Positions 10,804-23,599 of a stretch of DNA of 64,000 nucleotides are shown piece by piece. The notes under the pieces are model-generated. The model was not told where the DNA came from, did not search any database, and saw nothing but the letters and a program-made list of their open reading frames with translations. The first letter of the stretch is position 1. The number at the start of each line of letters is the position of its first letter. The translations under genes and the position numbers were made by a program. Source of the stretch: Mallotus nudiflorus (taxonomy: Eukaryota; Streptophyta; Magnoliopsida; Malpighiales; Euphorbiaceae); NCBI GenBank assembly GCA_947683625.1, contig CANTUR010000425.1, positions 434,001 to 498,000 of the forward strand, given 5' to 3'.

Positions 10804-11900
10804 CTATTGTAGATTATAAAACCAAGGCTTCTCAACTGGGTCGATCAACATTATTTTGATTTCCTTATAGCAAGGAATCTGAGACCTTATTAAGATAAGA
10901 GGCTTCATTTTTGTTTGTTTGTCTCCTTTCCATGTCGAAGCTAGAGTAGCCAATGCATCTACCATCTGATTCTCTTCTCGGGGCAAGTCTATGAATCTGT
11001 ATTACACGAAAGACAATAGGATCACGGCTGAATAATCCTAATATGGCCTTAGTTTATCTTCCCTTACTTCCCACTCCTTGGAGATCTATTTCACTACCAA
11101 TATTGAGTCCCTATACACCGTCACTTCTTCTACTCCCATATTCCTAAGTGCTTCCAAACAAAAAAATGCAAGCTTTATATTCAGCTTGATTAGTAGTGAC
11201 CTTGAATTCTAACCTCTTTGCCATCAAAATTACTTCTCCTTCTGGAATAACCAAAATCATACCAATGCCTGCCCTTCTGCTATTCACTGCTCTATCAAAG
11301 TGCATTTTCCATGTCTAGATCTTTATTGCCCCTAGATGTTCATCCGGGAATTCTAACTCCCATTCTTGTCCTTCATCTAACAAATTTTGGGCTAAGAAGT
11401 TTGCCATAGCTCTTCCTTTTATCACCTTTCTAGCCACATAATCTATGTCAAATTCAGTAAGCATAACTAACCATCTGGCTAATTTCCCTATTAATGATAG
11501 AGTCTGATGGAGATATCTAAGAGGATTGTGCTTAGAAACTGCTTAAATCCAGTAGGACTGGAAGTAATGTCGTAGCTTCTTTATTGCCCAGATTACAGCC
11601 AAGTAAGTTCTCTCTACTAGAATGTAATTAGCTTTATAGGGTAGAAGCTTCTTACTCAGATAATATACAGTATGCTCGACTCTCCCTTCTCCTTTTTGAG
11701 CTAACATTACTCCAATCACATCTTTCTCTATTGCTAGGTAAAGAATTAGGGGCTTCCCTGGTCTTGGTGGTTACAAACCTGGAGGATTCATCAAATACTG
11801 CTTAATAGTTTCAAAGCCCTACTGACACTTGTCATCCCAAATGATCTGCTGATTCTTCTTTAAGAGCTTGAAGATTGGTTCACAAATAGTCATCAGCTTG
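10804..11900 (-). pseudogene. Tat A RNase H and second (archaeal-type) RNase H remnant
   Basis: Reading from 11900 down: RNase H with YYLSKKLLPYKANYIL and AIKKLRHYFQSY, then a second RNase H-like domain with WKMHFDRAVNSR, TTNQAEYKACI and MVDALATLASTW. The dual domain is diagnostic of the Tat lineage. Frameshifts and stops interrupt both. Confidence 0.8.
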
Positions 11901-12081
11901 GCTATAAACCTGCTGATGTATTATAGCCTTCCTATAAACCCTCTGACCTCTTTCTTGCTCTTTGGTGTAGTCATCTCTTTAATTGCTCTAACTTTGTCCG
12001 GATCCACTTATATGCCTTTCTGACTGACAATGTATCATGATTGTTTCCCAGACATCACCCTAAAAACACATTTCTTTGGAT
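11901..12081 (-). pseudogene. Tat A reverse transcriptase C-terminal stub
   Basis: Only the last part of RT and the connection to RNase H remain (VDPDKVRAIKEM, KKEVRGFIGRL, then a stop at 11923-11921). At 12081/12082 the sequence switches without a gap to chromovirus integrase, so the fingers and palm, including the YVDD site, are lost. Confidence 0.8.
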
Positions 12082-13880
12082 TTAGTCCCTGATAATGTGG
12101 TACATCTTTGTGACACCTAGATGTTCGTTGTAGGCTATAGAATGTGCTTCCTCAAGGATCTTTTCTCTTAAATTATCCACATGAGGAATGCATAACCTAC
12201 CACTGATCCACAAAACACCGTCCTCATTAAATGTGAAGTCAGTGAACTTCCCTACACGAATATTCTCTGCAAGCTCTGCTAAAATAGGATCTCGGCCCTG
12301 AGCTGCCTTAATCCTATCTCTCAGCACAGATCGAACACTGAACTAAGCTAATAATCCACCAGATCTACTCATCTTCATCATCAGAGCTTGATCCACTAAT
12401 TGGTGCAACTCTTGGATCAACAGTCTCCTCTCCATAATAATGTGAGCAAGACTACCTGAGGAGTTCCTAAGCAAGGCATCTACTACCATATTAGCCTTGC
12501 CTGGATGATAAAGAATCTTGCAATCATAGTCCTTCAGGAGTTCTAACCATCTCCTTTGCCTCAGATTCAGATCTCTCTACTGAAAAATGTACTTAAGGCT
12601 CTTGTGATCTGTAAAAATCTCATAAGTCACCCCATACAGATAATGTCTCCAGATCTTGAGAGTAAAGATCACTGCAGCCATCTCTAGGTCATGAGTAGGA
12701 TAATTCTATTCATGTTTCTTCAACTGCCTCCAAGCATAAGCTATCACCCTACCATTCTGCATCAACACACAACCTAGGCCAACTATAGAGGCATCATAAT
12801 ACATAATGAATTTATCAACTTCATTAGGCAAAGCCAAAACTGGAGCTGTGGTTAACTTCTCCTTCAGCAACTGAAAACTATTCTCATAAGCATTTAACCA
12901 CTCAAACTTCACATTCTTCTGAGTCAAGCAAGTTATAGGAGCTAAAATTTTGGAAAAATTCTACACAAATCTCCTATAATACCCAGCTGAACCTAGAAAA
13001 TTATGAATCTCTATGATTGTCATCGGTTTGGGCCACTCACACACTGCCTCAATCTTTTATGGATCAACTTGGATACCATCTTTAGATACTACGTGTCCAA
13101 GGAATGCAACACTCCCCAACCAGAAATCACACTTCAAGAATTTAGCATAAAGCTGATGTTCTCTCAGTATCTGCAGTACAGTCCATAAATGATATACATG
13201 CTCCTCCATACTCTTCAAATACACCAGTATATCATCAATGAAGACTACCATAAACTAATCCATAAATGGTTTGAATACCCTATTCATCAGATCCATGAAA
13301 GCAGCTGGTGCATTAGTTAACCCAAATAACATCACCATAAATTCATAGTGGTCATATCAAGTGCGGAATGCCGTTTTAGGAATATTAGCTTCACTGATCC
13401 GCAACTAATAATAACCCGACCTTAAATCAATCTTAAAAAAGAACTGTGCACCTTGAAGCTAATGAAACAAATCATCTATCCTCAGGATAGGATACTTGTT
13501 CTTCACTGTCACTTTGTTTAGCTCTCTATAATCTATGCACAATCTTAGGGTACCATCCTTTTTCCTCACAAACAATACTAGTGCACCCCAAGGAGAAATA
13601 TTGGGTCTGATGAAACCTTTATCTAGCAATTCTTGTAACTACTCCTTCAACTCTTTTAACTCTGCAGGAGCCATTCTATAAGGCGGCATCAAAATAGGAG
13701 TAGTGCCTGGAACCACATCTATACAAAACTCAATCTCTCTGTGAGGTGGTAAACTTGGCAACTCCTCAGGAAAAATATTAGAAAACTCAGAGGCAATAGG
13801 GACATCTGTGAGTGACAACTTCTCTACTGAAGTATCCCTGACTAATGCCAAATATCCCTGACAACCCTTCCTTAGCATCT
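12082..13880 (-). pseudogene. Chromovirus RT, RNase H and integrase N-terminus
   Basis: From 13878 down: the pre-RT region (EFSNIFPEELPSLPPHREIE, PPYRMAPAELKELKE), RT palm with FIDDILVYLKS and FLGHVVSKDGIQVDP, RNase H with FIMYYDASIVGLGCVLMQNG and VIAYAWRQLKKHE, and then the integrase zinc-binding start (AHSIAYNEHLGVTKMYHIIRD), where it is truncated. The catalytic DD pair of RT is intact in the sequence, but stops and shifts break the frame between blocks. Confidence 0.85.
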
Positions 13881-13889
13881 ATCTGGCCA

Positions 13890-14265
13890 TGATAGCGGAG
13901 ATGAGATTTTGAGGTGTAGAACTCTTATCACCCACAAATTGAAACTCTTCTTCATTAGGAATTCTAAAAATCATCTTTTTACTCTGGCAATCCACAGTGA
14001 CATAGTGCTAAGACAACCAATCCATACCTAAAATCACATCAAATTCCATCACATCCAATAACACTAATTTTGCTAGCAATTCTCTACCTCCGATAAAAAC
14101 TGGACAACCAGAAAGAACAACGTCGGTGTCCAATGAATTGCGTAGAGGAGTGGCGATAGACAAAGGAAAAGCCATCCTCAAAGCTTGCCAATATGATTTT
14201 GAAGTAAAAATAGGAGATATGAAGGAATATATGGCACTCGGATCAAACAAAACCCAAGCATCCAA
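13890..14265 (-). pseudogene. Chromovirus aspartic protease remnant
   Basis: It reads VLFDPSAIYSFIS, where the active-site D-S/T-G is expected, so the G appears replaced (DPSA). It ends with the typical FDVILGMDWLS. The protease would mature the Gag-Pol polyprotein. Confidence 0.75.
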
Positions 14266-14299
14266 GAAAAAAATAGGAATAATACCTGCAATAACAGCA

Positions 14300-15650
14300 T
14301 TAGATGCTTAAGCATCCGGCTAAGTGAGGTGAAAAACCCTGGCATGACCTCAACCTCCCTACTGACTGGTAAAAGCCTGGCCAAATTCTCTAGCACCTCC
14401 CCTAGTACCTCTGCCACATCCCTATTGAGCAATAATCTGAGTCAAACTCAGGTGTTGAGCTAGAGGCAACTAAAAATAAGCTGGTGCTGCACTAGCAATC
14501 GACTACTATAGGAACTATTATGGCTGAAAACTATAATATAGACATGATCTAGAGAAATGTCCTTATCTGTTTATATCTAAAGCATGTCAGCGACGCCATA
14601 TAACAGGGTCCCTGATGGACTCTACCACAAGTTTGACAAGCGCTAGCTGCTAATCCTGAACTCTGACCACTACTGCTACTAGAAGCTCCTGACCCAAATA
14701 TGATAGGTCTACAAGGTCTAGCATGGCCATGTCTGGTACTCCTATATACTCTTTGCTACTGCCTCTAGCTCTACTGCACTAAGCCTCTCTACTGACTACT
14801 AGAATCAATCTAAAAAGTTGAATACATAGTAGTCTGAAATTCACATGACTGAATACCCAACTGATAGTAATCAGGCATAGCTCCTTACCTGACTAGTCTC
14901 AACTCTATCTCCTTGGCCAACTCTATCACCGACTCTAAAGTAAGGCCCGTAGTAGGCATCCCAGCAAATGCAGAACCTGGACTAGCGACGTACGTCATGA
15001 CAGTAAAATGCTGATCTCGTATCAGATCCTCTGCATATCTGCCAAATCAGAGAAACTCTCTAGTGTAGTCCTCAACAGATTTATCTCCTCTGGTGATACT
15101 CATCAACTAAAGTCTATAACTCATGCAGAGTGGCTATGGCAGAATCTCCTCATACATCTCTCTTTGAACTAAGCCCAGCTCATAGTCGTCATGTATGACT
15201 GAGTCACCTAAGTGAACCAATCCAAGGTTTATCCCTCAATAGACAACTCAAAGATCATAATTCGTTGGTACTCAATGTGAGCAGTTTAGGTCCTCGTCTC
15301 AATCGCTTGTAGAAAATCTAACGAATCTGACGTTCCATCAAAAGCTATACTACAAACTCTGGCATAGAACAGTGCTGCCTCAAGGTCAGACATACCCTAC
15401 TGATAGGCAGACCAAATCAGTGGTGCAACTAGAGGTATCGTAGCTTCCTCTTACTCTGGCTCGATAGGTTCCTCATCCTGTAGCTCTTGCTGCCTACGGT
15501 GACCTGCCGCTCCTCAAGGTCTACCTCTACCTTGACCTCTACATCTCACTGGTGACTCAAGAGGTAAAACCTCATCATGAAAGGACTCATCATCCTCAAT
15601 CTCAATGACCAATGGAGCAACATGCACTCACCTCCTCATTCTGAAAAGAT
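14300..15650 (-). pseudogene. Chromovirus gag remnant
   Basis: The minus strand begins near MRRRVHVAPLVIEIEDDESF (15640), preceded by the primer site. A capsid-like stretch follows (DGTSDSLDFLQAIE, YMTTMSWA), with many stops. A region near 14580-14640 may be the decayed zinc knuckle. The frame is too broken to give exact ends. Confidence 0.6.
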
Positions 15651-15810
15651 AAAAGTAAAGGAGATTCAGATAAAACAGACAATTTAAGGATTATATGGAA
15701 TACTAGCTCAAGGAAAACTTATTAAAGACATACTCGAACCTAAATAACTGCAGTAGTTTCAAAGAAAACACAACCCTGAAAAACCAAGTCCATAACACTA
15801 ATAACCTAGG

Positions 15811-15821
15811 ATCTGATACCA
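15811..15821 (-). other. Primer-binding site of the chromovirus fragment
   Basis: TGGTATCAGAT on the minus strand, 4 nt after the LTR end GTGACA. TGGTATCAGAGC is the standard plant site matching initiator Met-tRNA. Confidence 0.85.
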
Positions 15822-15825
15822 ACTT

Positions 15826-18710
15826 TGTCACGACCCAAACCGAGGAGTCATGACAGGCGTTAGGGAATGGAATTCTTTCAAATCTGAAACCCGTAGCAAG
15901 CCTTAAAAAATAAAGAAAAACATGCAATAAATAAGTAAAAATACACCAGAATTAAAATCTTAAATCAATATAACATAAATACTTCATGTTATATCATAAA
16001 ATAAAATATTTTATACAATATTTAGAGAAAGGACTCTGACATTAAAACCACATTCTACATATACAAACACTACTACTATAGTTTTCTAGAATATAATAAA
16101 ACTCAGATAAATAATTTGCACAATCTAGTCAGGCTGAAGAAGTCTGATGTAGGGGTCTACTACTGAGGTCTAAAGACAAGGAATCTCCTGAAAAAAATAT
16201 TGAGGGGAGTCAGACCTCACTGAGTAAATTATTATAATATATATACATGCAATCTAAAACATATCCAGTCAGACATTAGTATATATATATATATATATAT
16301 ATATACACGCATTTCACACAGATGCAAAACTCTATTTTTATATATATATAACAAATGCAGAAAAACATTATTTAAGTGAACGATCAAATAGAACCCTAAA
16401 ACAATCGCAACCTCAAACAGATATCTCACTAGCCACGCAGGCTTACTTAATTCCAAATAATTTCTCTTCTTCCATTTTGGACAGTAGACTGGCCCTGAGA
16501 CATTAAGTTAACCAAGCTCCAATAGTCTCACAGTCAATGTGACTGGCCCCAAGACACGAGGTCAATCGAGCTCTCGCAGTCTCACTGTCAGTGTGATTGG
16601 CCCTGAGACACGAGGTCAATCAAACTCCCGCAATCACACTACTCAATCACATCAATATCAAATAATCAATCAAATAAAAGTCACCTCAAGTGATTTTATA
16701 ACTCAACCCTAAAATCTATCACACCAGTACGTACACAGTCCTAGTGCAGCCCACTAGGTAGCACGTTCTATTAATATCCTTCGAATAAAATTGTATATTT
16801 ATGGAAAATAAATGAATGCATAATTAAACATAAATAACATACATAATAATGAAACATACCATATATATACAAAAAATATACCGAAAATATACTAAATATA
16901 TTTCAAGTATATATATGCTATATATAACCAAAATCAATCATAAATATACCAGAATGCATATTGAGAAATTATCAAGTTTATGTCATTGCATATATGTTGA
17001 AATATACCGAAATATACTAAAAATATACTCATTCATTTAATAAAATAATTCATGTTTAAACTCATATTAAAATATAAAAACTTATAATCATGCATCCTAT
17101 ATGCAATGCATATATAAAATAATAACTCACAAGTTTGCGCTCCTCGAGACTGGCTCGACGGGCTTGGTCCCATAGGTCTCGTTCTCGGTGCAACTAGAAA
17201 ATAAATAATAATAACAAATCAGAATAAATTTATAACTTATACTTTTAAAAGAGACTCGATCTAGGAATATAAAACTCAAACAAACACAGAATTTTAAAAT
17301 CGACCCGAAGTCACGTTTTACGAGAATTCTATCAAAAATTCGGTAGACCTTCCTCTGTAAAATAAACATCTCTCTACTGACAAGTAGAGCCGATTCTGCA
17401 AGGAAAACACACAAGGCTCAACACCTTGGGTTGGGACCTCGAATGACACAATTTCCTAACCGAGGTTCACAATTCACTAAAAATATAAACAAAATAATAA
17501 ATATATCAAAAATCATTAAATTCCTTAAATGTCCACAAAATACCAATATATAATATATTTAAACATTAAAACACTAAATACAATCATTTTCACAATAATT
17601 AAATAAAAACTCAAATAATAATATAATATTAATACAAATCCAATTTTTCAATAATTCAACATAAAATAGTAAAAATTCACTTTTATACATTCAAATAGCT
17701 TAAATATATAATAAAAGTAATTAAAAATCCTTTTAATCACTAAAATAGTAAATAATATATTATTTGAATATAATTTTCAAAAATTAGTATTAATTAGTTA
17801 AAAATAGTAAATAATATATTAAATTATTTTAATACCCTATATAAATCTAAAATCATCTAAAAAATATTATTTAACTATAATTTTCACAAAATTACACAAT
17901 TAACTCATTAATACAAAATTCACATAATATAAATAATATTCTCAAAAATTATATAAATTCACCAAAAATTATTTTAATACTTCTAAAATTATTAACTCAA
18001 ATTTCTAATACTAATTTAACTACATTTTCATTAAAACTAATTAATTAACATAATTATCAAAAATTCAATATTTAATATTAAAATAATAAAAAATTACCCA
18101 AAATTCAAATTAATTCAAAAAAATACACAAAAATATATTTGACAAGCTAAAGCTACCACAAACAACATTTGTGAAGCAAGTTTTCATGAATCAAACATAA
18201 TCAAGTTCAAAAATAAAAAATAAAAACCCTAAAACACATAAACTAAAAATCAAAGATATCTAAAAATTGAAGAGATTTAAGCTCAAACAGAGCTCGAAAA
18301 TGGACTCACTAGAGCAAAAGCATTCAAAAGAGACCGGAATGAAGTCCAACGGTGGCTAGAATCCTCACCAGCATTGATGGAAGCTTCTCTCGGCCAAGCT
18401 TCATTTCCGACGCTCCGATGTCAATCCGGCAAGCTGAAGGTGGTAAGGAAGTGGAGGAGGAAGGGAGGAGTTGATGGTGGTGAGTGGTGGCTGTGGTTGG
18501 TGGTCCGGCGTAGGTAGAGGGCGTTGCACAGACGGTGAGAAGAAGAAAAAGAAAAAGAAAAATGAGGAGCTTTGACCCGATTTGACTTTTCTATTTTTTA
18601 TTTTTTATTATAAAATTACTAAAATGCCCTTTAATCAAATTAATAATAATAATAATAACAACAACAACAATAATGTTAACAATAACAATAACAACAACAA
18701 CAACAACAAC

Positions 18711-18750
<40 letters not shown>

Positions 18751-18936
18751 CTATTAACTTTAATATTATCAAGAAATCCCATGTAAAATAAATTATTTAA
18801 TGAAAATGATTCCTTAGAATAAAATACATAAATAATATTAGTGAATATCAATAATAATATACAAATAAAATTTTAAAATTATTAATACTGCATATTCCAA
18901 AATAATATTATTTTATTTAAATAATGGCTCATTACA
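15826..18936 (-). repeat. Chromovirus 5' LTR (about 3.1 kb), with microsatellites
   Basis: On the minus strand it begins TGTAATGAGCC and ends GGTTTGGGTCGTGACA. The last 440 or so bases match the shorter solo LTR at 21887-22429 (for example GGCTTGCTACGGGTTTC and CTCAGTGAGGTCTGACTCC). It contains an (AT)n run at 16280-16305 and an (AAT/AAC)n tract at 18641-18750. The far end is tentative because no second LTR copy is present. Confidence 0.6.
18641..18750. repeat. (AAT/AAC)n microsatellite
   Basis: Imperfect trinucleotide repeat of about 110 bp inside the chromovirus LTR. It creates poly-Asn and poly-Ile/Val frames on the two strands that are not genes. Confidence 0.95.
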
Positions 18937-19004
18937 ACACTGCTAATTCCTCCCTAATCCCATCCCATGCATGAACTGCATAATATTATTTTATTTAAAT
19001 AAAG
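18937..19004. other. Junction segment between chromovirus LTR and Tat B LTR
   Basis: About 68 bp matching neither LTR as a whole. Its end (18981-19007, TAATATTATTTTATTTAAAT then AAAGGCT) nearly repeats the chromovirus LTR end at 18901-18928. It may be a second truncated terminus of the same LTR family or a short duplication. Confidence 0.5.
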
Positions 19005-20452
19005 GCTTATCAAGAATGGTGAACTACCAATCTGAGGAGCACCTTAAATCATCCATAAGCATATCATATTTTTCAATTATTTATTTATTTATTTATCTAT
19101 TTATTTGATTATTTTACATTATTATTTTTATTATTATTCTTTTGATTTATTATTCTAATTTATTCATTAATTTTATTTTATTTTATTTTATTTTTTTATG
19201 GTGATTATGAACGAAAACGTATAGTGATCATGTAGGAGGGATAAATTAATGAGAAGTCCACGGCAGAACATGGATAAAGCCTCGTAGAGACTTAGTTTCT
19301 AGGGTTTATTTTATTTTTATCATCTTTATTTTTTTATTTATTGTTTTATTTTTATTAATTATTTTATAAATTAATGTAATAGACCCAATAGTGGGAGTAA
19401 TAAAATTATGTATGTGGTTACATGTTTATTTTGATTAAATTGGTTAGTAAAATTAGGTTTCAATTAGGTAATTATTTAAAATCAATGCAGGAAGTAGACT
19501 AATTTAGGTTGCATGTTAATAAAAATTAGGGTTTTAGTAAGGATGAATCTAATTATTTGTTTGATCTTATTTAATTATTTTTTATATTTATATTTGTTTT
19601 TGGGTTTTATTTATTATTTTTGTGTGTTTTGGGGCCTTAAGCCCGCTTTAAGTCTGATTGGTTCTTTTAGCCCATCTCACTTAATAATTAATTAGGTTTA
19701 ATTAATTAAAATTTATTTTTAGGTCCATAATTAATTAGATTTGAGGTTAGAAATATCCTTAGGCCTATTTAATTAATTAGACATAAGTCCACCTAATTTA
19801 ATTTAATTAATTTAGACTTAACCCACTTAATTTAAGCCTTTTTCATAATTTGTAGATTTAAGATCATTATTTAATTAAAACATGTAGAATTAGGCCACTA
19901 ATTTAAATACCTTCATAACATGTAGAATTAAGCCCATTTTTAGAATTAAAATATATAGACGTAGGTTCATTTAATTAAAATCAAAAGGAATTAGGTCTTT
20001 AGGTTCATTTATACATTAAAACATATAGATTTAACTCATTTATTTAAAATCCATATAGATTAGACTAACTTAGGGATTATGTGATTTCTTGAATGCATTA
20101 TTTACTTGTATATTTCATGACTAGTTTGCCTTGGAGTTTATTGTTTTGGGTTTATATGAAATTGCATGTAAATAGAGAGTAAGTCAGTAATTCATAAAGT
20201 AATTCTAAATGAACACAAGACTGAAAGAAGTTGGTATTCCATATCCAGAATCTCCTGGTTGTGGTGCTAGCTTTCTTTTAGGGAATCGAGTACCACCTTT
20301 TCAATTTGTCCCAATTATTACCCTGGGTGGCGACTCCTCATCTCCACTCCATGTCTTTGTGACAATGGTTAGTGTGTTCTGTAGAGCCCTGAGTTCAAAC
20401 AGTGTCGCGGTTGCTAAAATCTTGGATGCGCACTAAACTCCGTCGTCTATAG
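19005..20452 (+). repeat. Tat B 5' LTR (5'-truncated)
   Basis: About 95% alike by eye to 34800-36216, collinear from CTTATCAAGAA to CTATA/CTACA before the primer site. The promoter end, corresponding to about 34712-34799, is missing here. A 75-codon frame at 20209-20436 is open in both LTR copies. Confidence 0.85.
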
Positions 20453-20470
20453 TGGTAACTCCACTGGGGA
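20453..20470 (+). other. Tat B primer-binding site
   Basis: TGGTAACTCCACTGGGGA directly after the LTR. The equivalent after LTR2 is TGGTGACTCCACTAGGGA (36218-36235), and Tat A has TGGCGACTCCACTAAGGA. This class of site is usual in Tat elements. The tRNA was not identified here. Confidence 0.75.
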
Positions 20471-21443
20471 TAAGAGATACTGATTCTACTTGTGTTCTTT
20501 AGAATTATTTTATTAATTATTATTTTATTCTTACATTCATTCTACATATCCCTATTAACCGATGGCTTTGATTTATGATTCCATGATTCCATTAGCTTCA
20601 TGGGTTTGTAGATTGGCTAACCATCACTTTTAGCCTTAACTCGATCGAAGAGAGATTACCGAGCTCATCTGACAAAAGCTTGTAACCACATTTCTTAAGG
20701 GGGGTAGTCTTCTCTCGAGTTTGCAAAGGATGTTGGGGCCCCCTGACCTTGGCCTGTAACTCAAAGTCCATAATGGAGAGCATCTTGCCAAGGGAACCTT
20801 GACCTTTTTACCGAACCCTAACCATATATAATGGCTTAGTTATTTCCTATAGGATTTACCCAAATTACTTGTGAATGTCACCATGAGGTATTTCTATCTG
20901 TAAAGGCCCAAGCCCATACTTTAGAAACCCGTTTAGGTTAATAAAGATTGGGCTAATCTTTTACACCTAGAAATGTTATTTTTATGCTTCTATTGCCTTG
21001 AGAGATTTGGTATGTACGTCGGACCCTGATATCCCCTATTGGTATTATGACCAAGACCAAAAATCCTAGGAAAAGAGACTCAACATTGAATATGTGTGCG
21101 AGAGGAATAAGGTTGGAAGGATGTATGTATACCTAACTTGTTACTTGCTACTTGTTGTATAGAACGTGCGTCATGCATACATGCATCTCATGCATCATAC
21201 AAATAATTTGTCTTGCAGCCATCATAGATTCATTCGGGTCTTCTTGTGTTTAGAGTAAAAAAGGTGGCAAACTGGTGAGAACTGATTCAAGACCCCAATT
21301 GATCACAAAAAAGATTTTTAGTATACTAGAAAAAAAACCCCATTAATCCACTCTATTTGGAAGCTACATAACCTAAACAAACTGAAAGAATGGAACAATA
21401 AGAGAGAGGAAACTGGACCCTAGAAGATATTAAAGGAGCCATA
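20471..21443 (+). other. Tat B 5' untranslated internal region
   Basis: No credible protein frame. The first 500 bp recur after LTR2 (36236-36730). Small minus-strand frames here have no family resemblance. Confidence 0.6.
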
Positions 21444-23560
21444 ATGGATGATATGAGAGCAATGATGCAATACGAGTTAAGACAAGCTCTAGCGGAACTA
21501 ATGTCATCACCTACTACTGCTGCACCACCCGTCACAGCCAACCCACCTGCTATGAGTCCACTACCTGTTAACAATGACAATGTTGGAGAAATGAAACTCG
21601 AGGATGTCGAGAGTTACATGGTTGAAAAAGCGAAAAAAGAATCACTTAAGCAAATTCAAGAGCTGGAATCCAGACAGATGAAGGCATTAACTCAGAAGAT
21701 GTCTAAGATGGAGGAGTTGATGAGGGGATAAGGCCTAGGATACCCTTTTGACTTTGATGATGTGATGCAATTTGAGGAAGACAGGCTACCTGACAAATTC
21801 AAAATGTCACAACTGCAGAAGTTTGATGGTATTGGGGACCCGAGGATTCATCTCAGTCAATACACAACTACTATGAGTACCACTAATGTAATATCTCGTG
21901 TTTTTAAATATTTTTATACTGCATCGGGATATGCAGTGTTAATAATTGCATTTAGTATGCATGTATATATATTATAGTAATTCACTCAGTGAGGTCTGAC
22001 TCCCCTCCGTTGACTATTTTTCAGGAGAGTCATCGTCTTCAGACCTCAGTAGCAGGCCTGTACGCCGGATTTCTTCCACCCTGGCTTTATTATGTAAACT
22101 GCTCACTTGAGTTTTATTTTATGATCTAGACACTGCGGTAGTCGTATAATTGTTAAAGATATTGTATTAAATTTGTATAAGTTATGTACTTTAAATATTT
22201 GAACTAGATTTATATTAAAAGAGTTTATTTATATATGAGATAAGGATTTGATTTAATCTCATTTGGTGGAAATATTATTTTGATATTTATAACTTTATTT
22301 TGCTGCATTAAGTATTGTTATTATTACTATTGCATGTTTTATTTTATTTTTAGGCTTGCTACGGGTTTCGGATTCGAAAGAATTCTCGTTCCCTAGCACC
22401 GGTCATGGCCCCTATTTTGGGTCATGACAACTAAGGCTCCTTTGGCCATGGTTACTAAGTTGTTTATGTTGTCCTTGGAAGGTATGGCCATTAACTGGTA
22501 TCATAGGTTAGAGAAGTCTATCCGAGTAGATTGAAGGGAGTTGAGCATTGCTTTTATAAAGTAATACGACTATAATACTAGGCTTGAGGTGTTTATAAGA
22601 GATCTGGAACTAACCAAGCAGAAGCCCAATGAATCATTTTCAAACTTTCTAACTAGGTTCATGAATAAGGTAAGAATGATGAAGAGCAAGTTGGCAGAGA
22701 AGGACTAGGTTAGAATGATAGTCCAAAATGTATTACCTAACCTAGTGGAGAGGCTGCAAATGATGAACCCCAAGATGTTCATGGACCTTTATAATGATGG
22801 GTTACAGGCTGAAGAGATCGATAATGAGAAAAAGAAGGCCACTAGGAACACTAAAGTAAGAAATTACCCAACTGAGGGCACGTAACAAGGACATACCAGC
22901 CGAGTCATAGGAGTTCATGCCATCCAACAACCTAGGATATTCTCAAATTTTAACCAACCCTTATCCAAAGTCCTAGACTGTCTCATTCAAAAAGGCCTCT
23001 TTAAACCCTTAACCCCTTCTAGACCACCAAACCCAAACCTCCCTGGTTTTGATCAAAACAGTTATTGTAAGTTTCATCAAGTTGCTAGTCACTCTACTAA
23101 CGCTTGCATGCGTCTTAAACATGAAATCCAAAACCTCATATACTCTGGAAAGATCACAGACCCTAAAAAATCAAGCCCAAACCCAAACACCCGAAATAAT
23201 CCTTTCCTAAACTACCAAAATGTACCACCCCTAACCACCATGATGATCAACTCAGGAGTAAGCCAAGAAGAAGTTCTAAACTCTTTTGAGGATCTAAACC
23301 TTAAAACTACTGAGAAATCTCCTAATGCTCCCAAAAGTGTGGAAGACGAAGAAAACTTACTGGATCAACCCTCAGGCAAGTTCGATTATAAGGTGTTTTA
23401 CTCCAAACCACCTTATTTTGACATATCTACTGATATAATCGAGCCTACAGGATGGGGTAAGGAGTTTGATAATGAAAAGTTATTGGTCAAAAAGGAAAAA
23501 TGTATGGTCGAGGTGTGGAAAAAAGGGAAAAAAAATGTATGGTCGAGGGATGGTTGATAT
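21444..23560 (+). pseudogene. Tat B gag, split by a solo LTR
   Basis: Starts at ATG 21444 (MDDMRAMMQYELRQALAEL), with a helical N-terminus rich in K/E. The capsid part begins with KMSQLQKFDGIGDPRIHLSQY and is interrupted at 21886 by a 543-bp solo LTR. It resumes at 22435 with LAMVTKLFMLSLEGMAINWY and continues through LTKQKPNESFSNFLTRFMNK. The Tat-type zinc-finger region, YCKFHQVASHSTNACMRLKH, is at about 23065-23125. There are stops at several former W/Q positions and a 36-bp direct duplication around 23498-23551. Gag would form the retroelement particle. Confidence 0.85.
21887..22429 (+). mobile_element. Solo LTR (543 bp) with perfect 5-bp target duplication
   Basis: TGTAATATCTCG to GGGTCATGACA, flanked by ACTAA on both sides (21882-21886 and 22430-22434). 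It sits inside the gag frame. Its 3' half is related to the end of the 3.1-kb chromovirus LTR at 15826. A solo LTR is what remains after recombination between the two LTRs of a full element. Confidence 0.95.
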
Positions 23561-23599
23561 TTAGTATAGTTCGGATGAGGAAGGCACTAAAGGGTCTGA

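Larger units (their letters stand above)
12082..18936 (-). mobile_element. Chromovirus-type Ty3/gypsy fragment (Tekay/Del-like), lacking its 3' end
   Basis: On the minus strand: long 5' LTR 15826-18936, primer-binding site 15821-15811 (TGGTATCAGAT, complementary in type to initiator Met-tRNA), gag, protease, RT, RNase H, then the beginning of integrase, cut at 12082. The integrase core, any chromodomain and the 3' LTR are absent. The Tekay/Del assignment rests on the RT region and the long LTR and is tentative. Confidence 0.75.

Noticed and set aside
18582..18851. Asn-rich and Ile/Val-rich proteins
   Set aside because: Both strands of an (AAT/AAC)n microsatellite.
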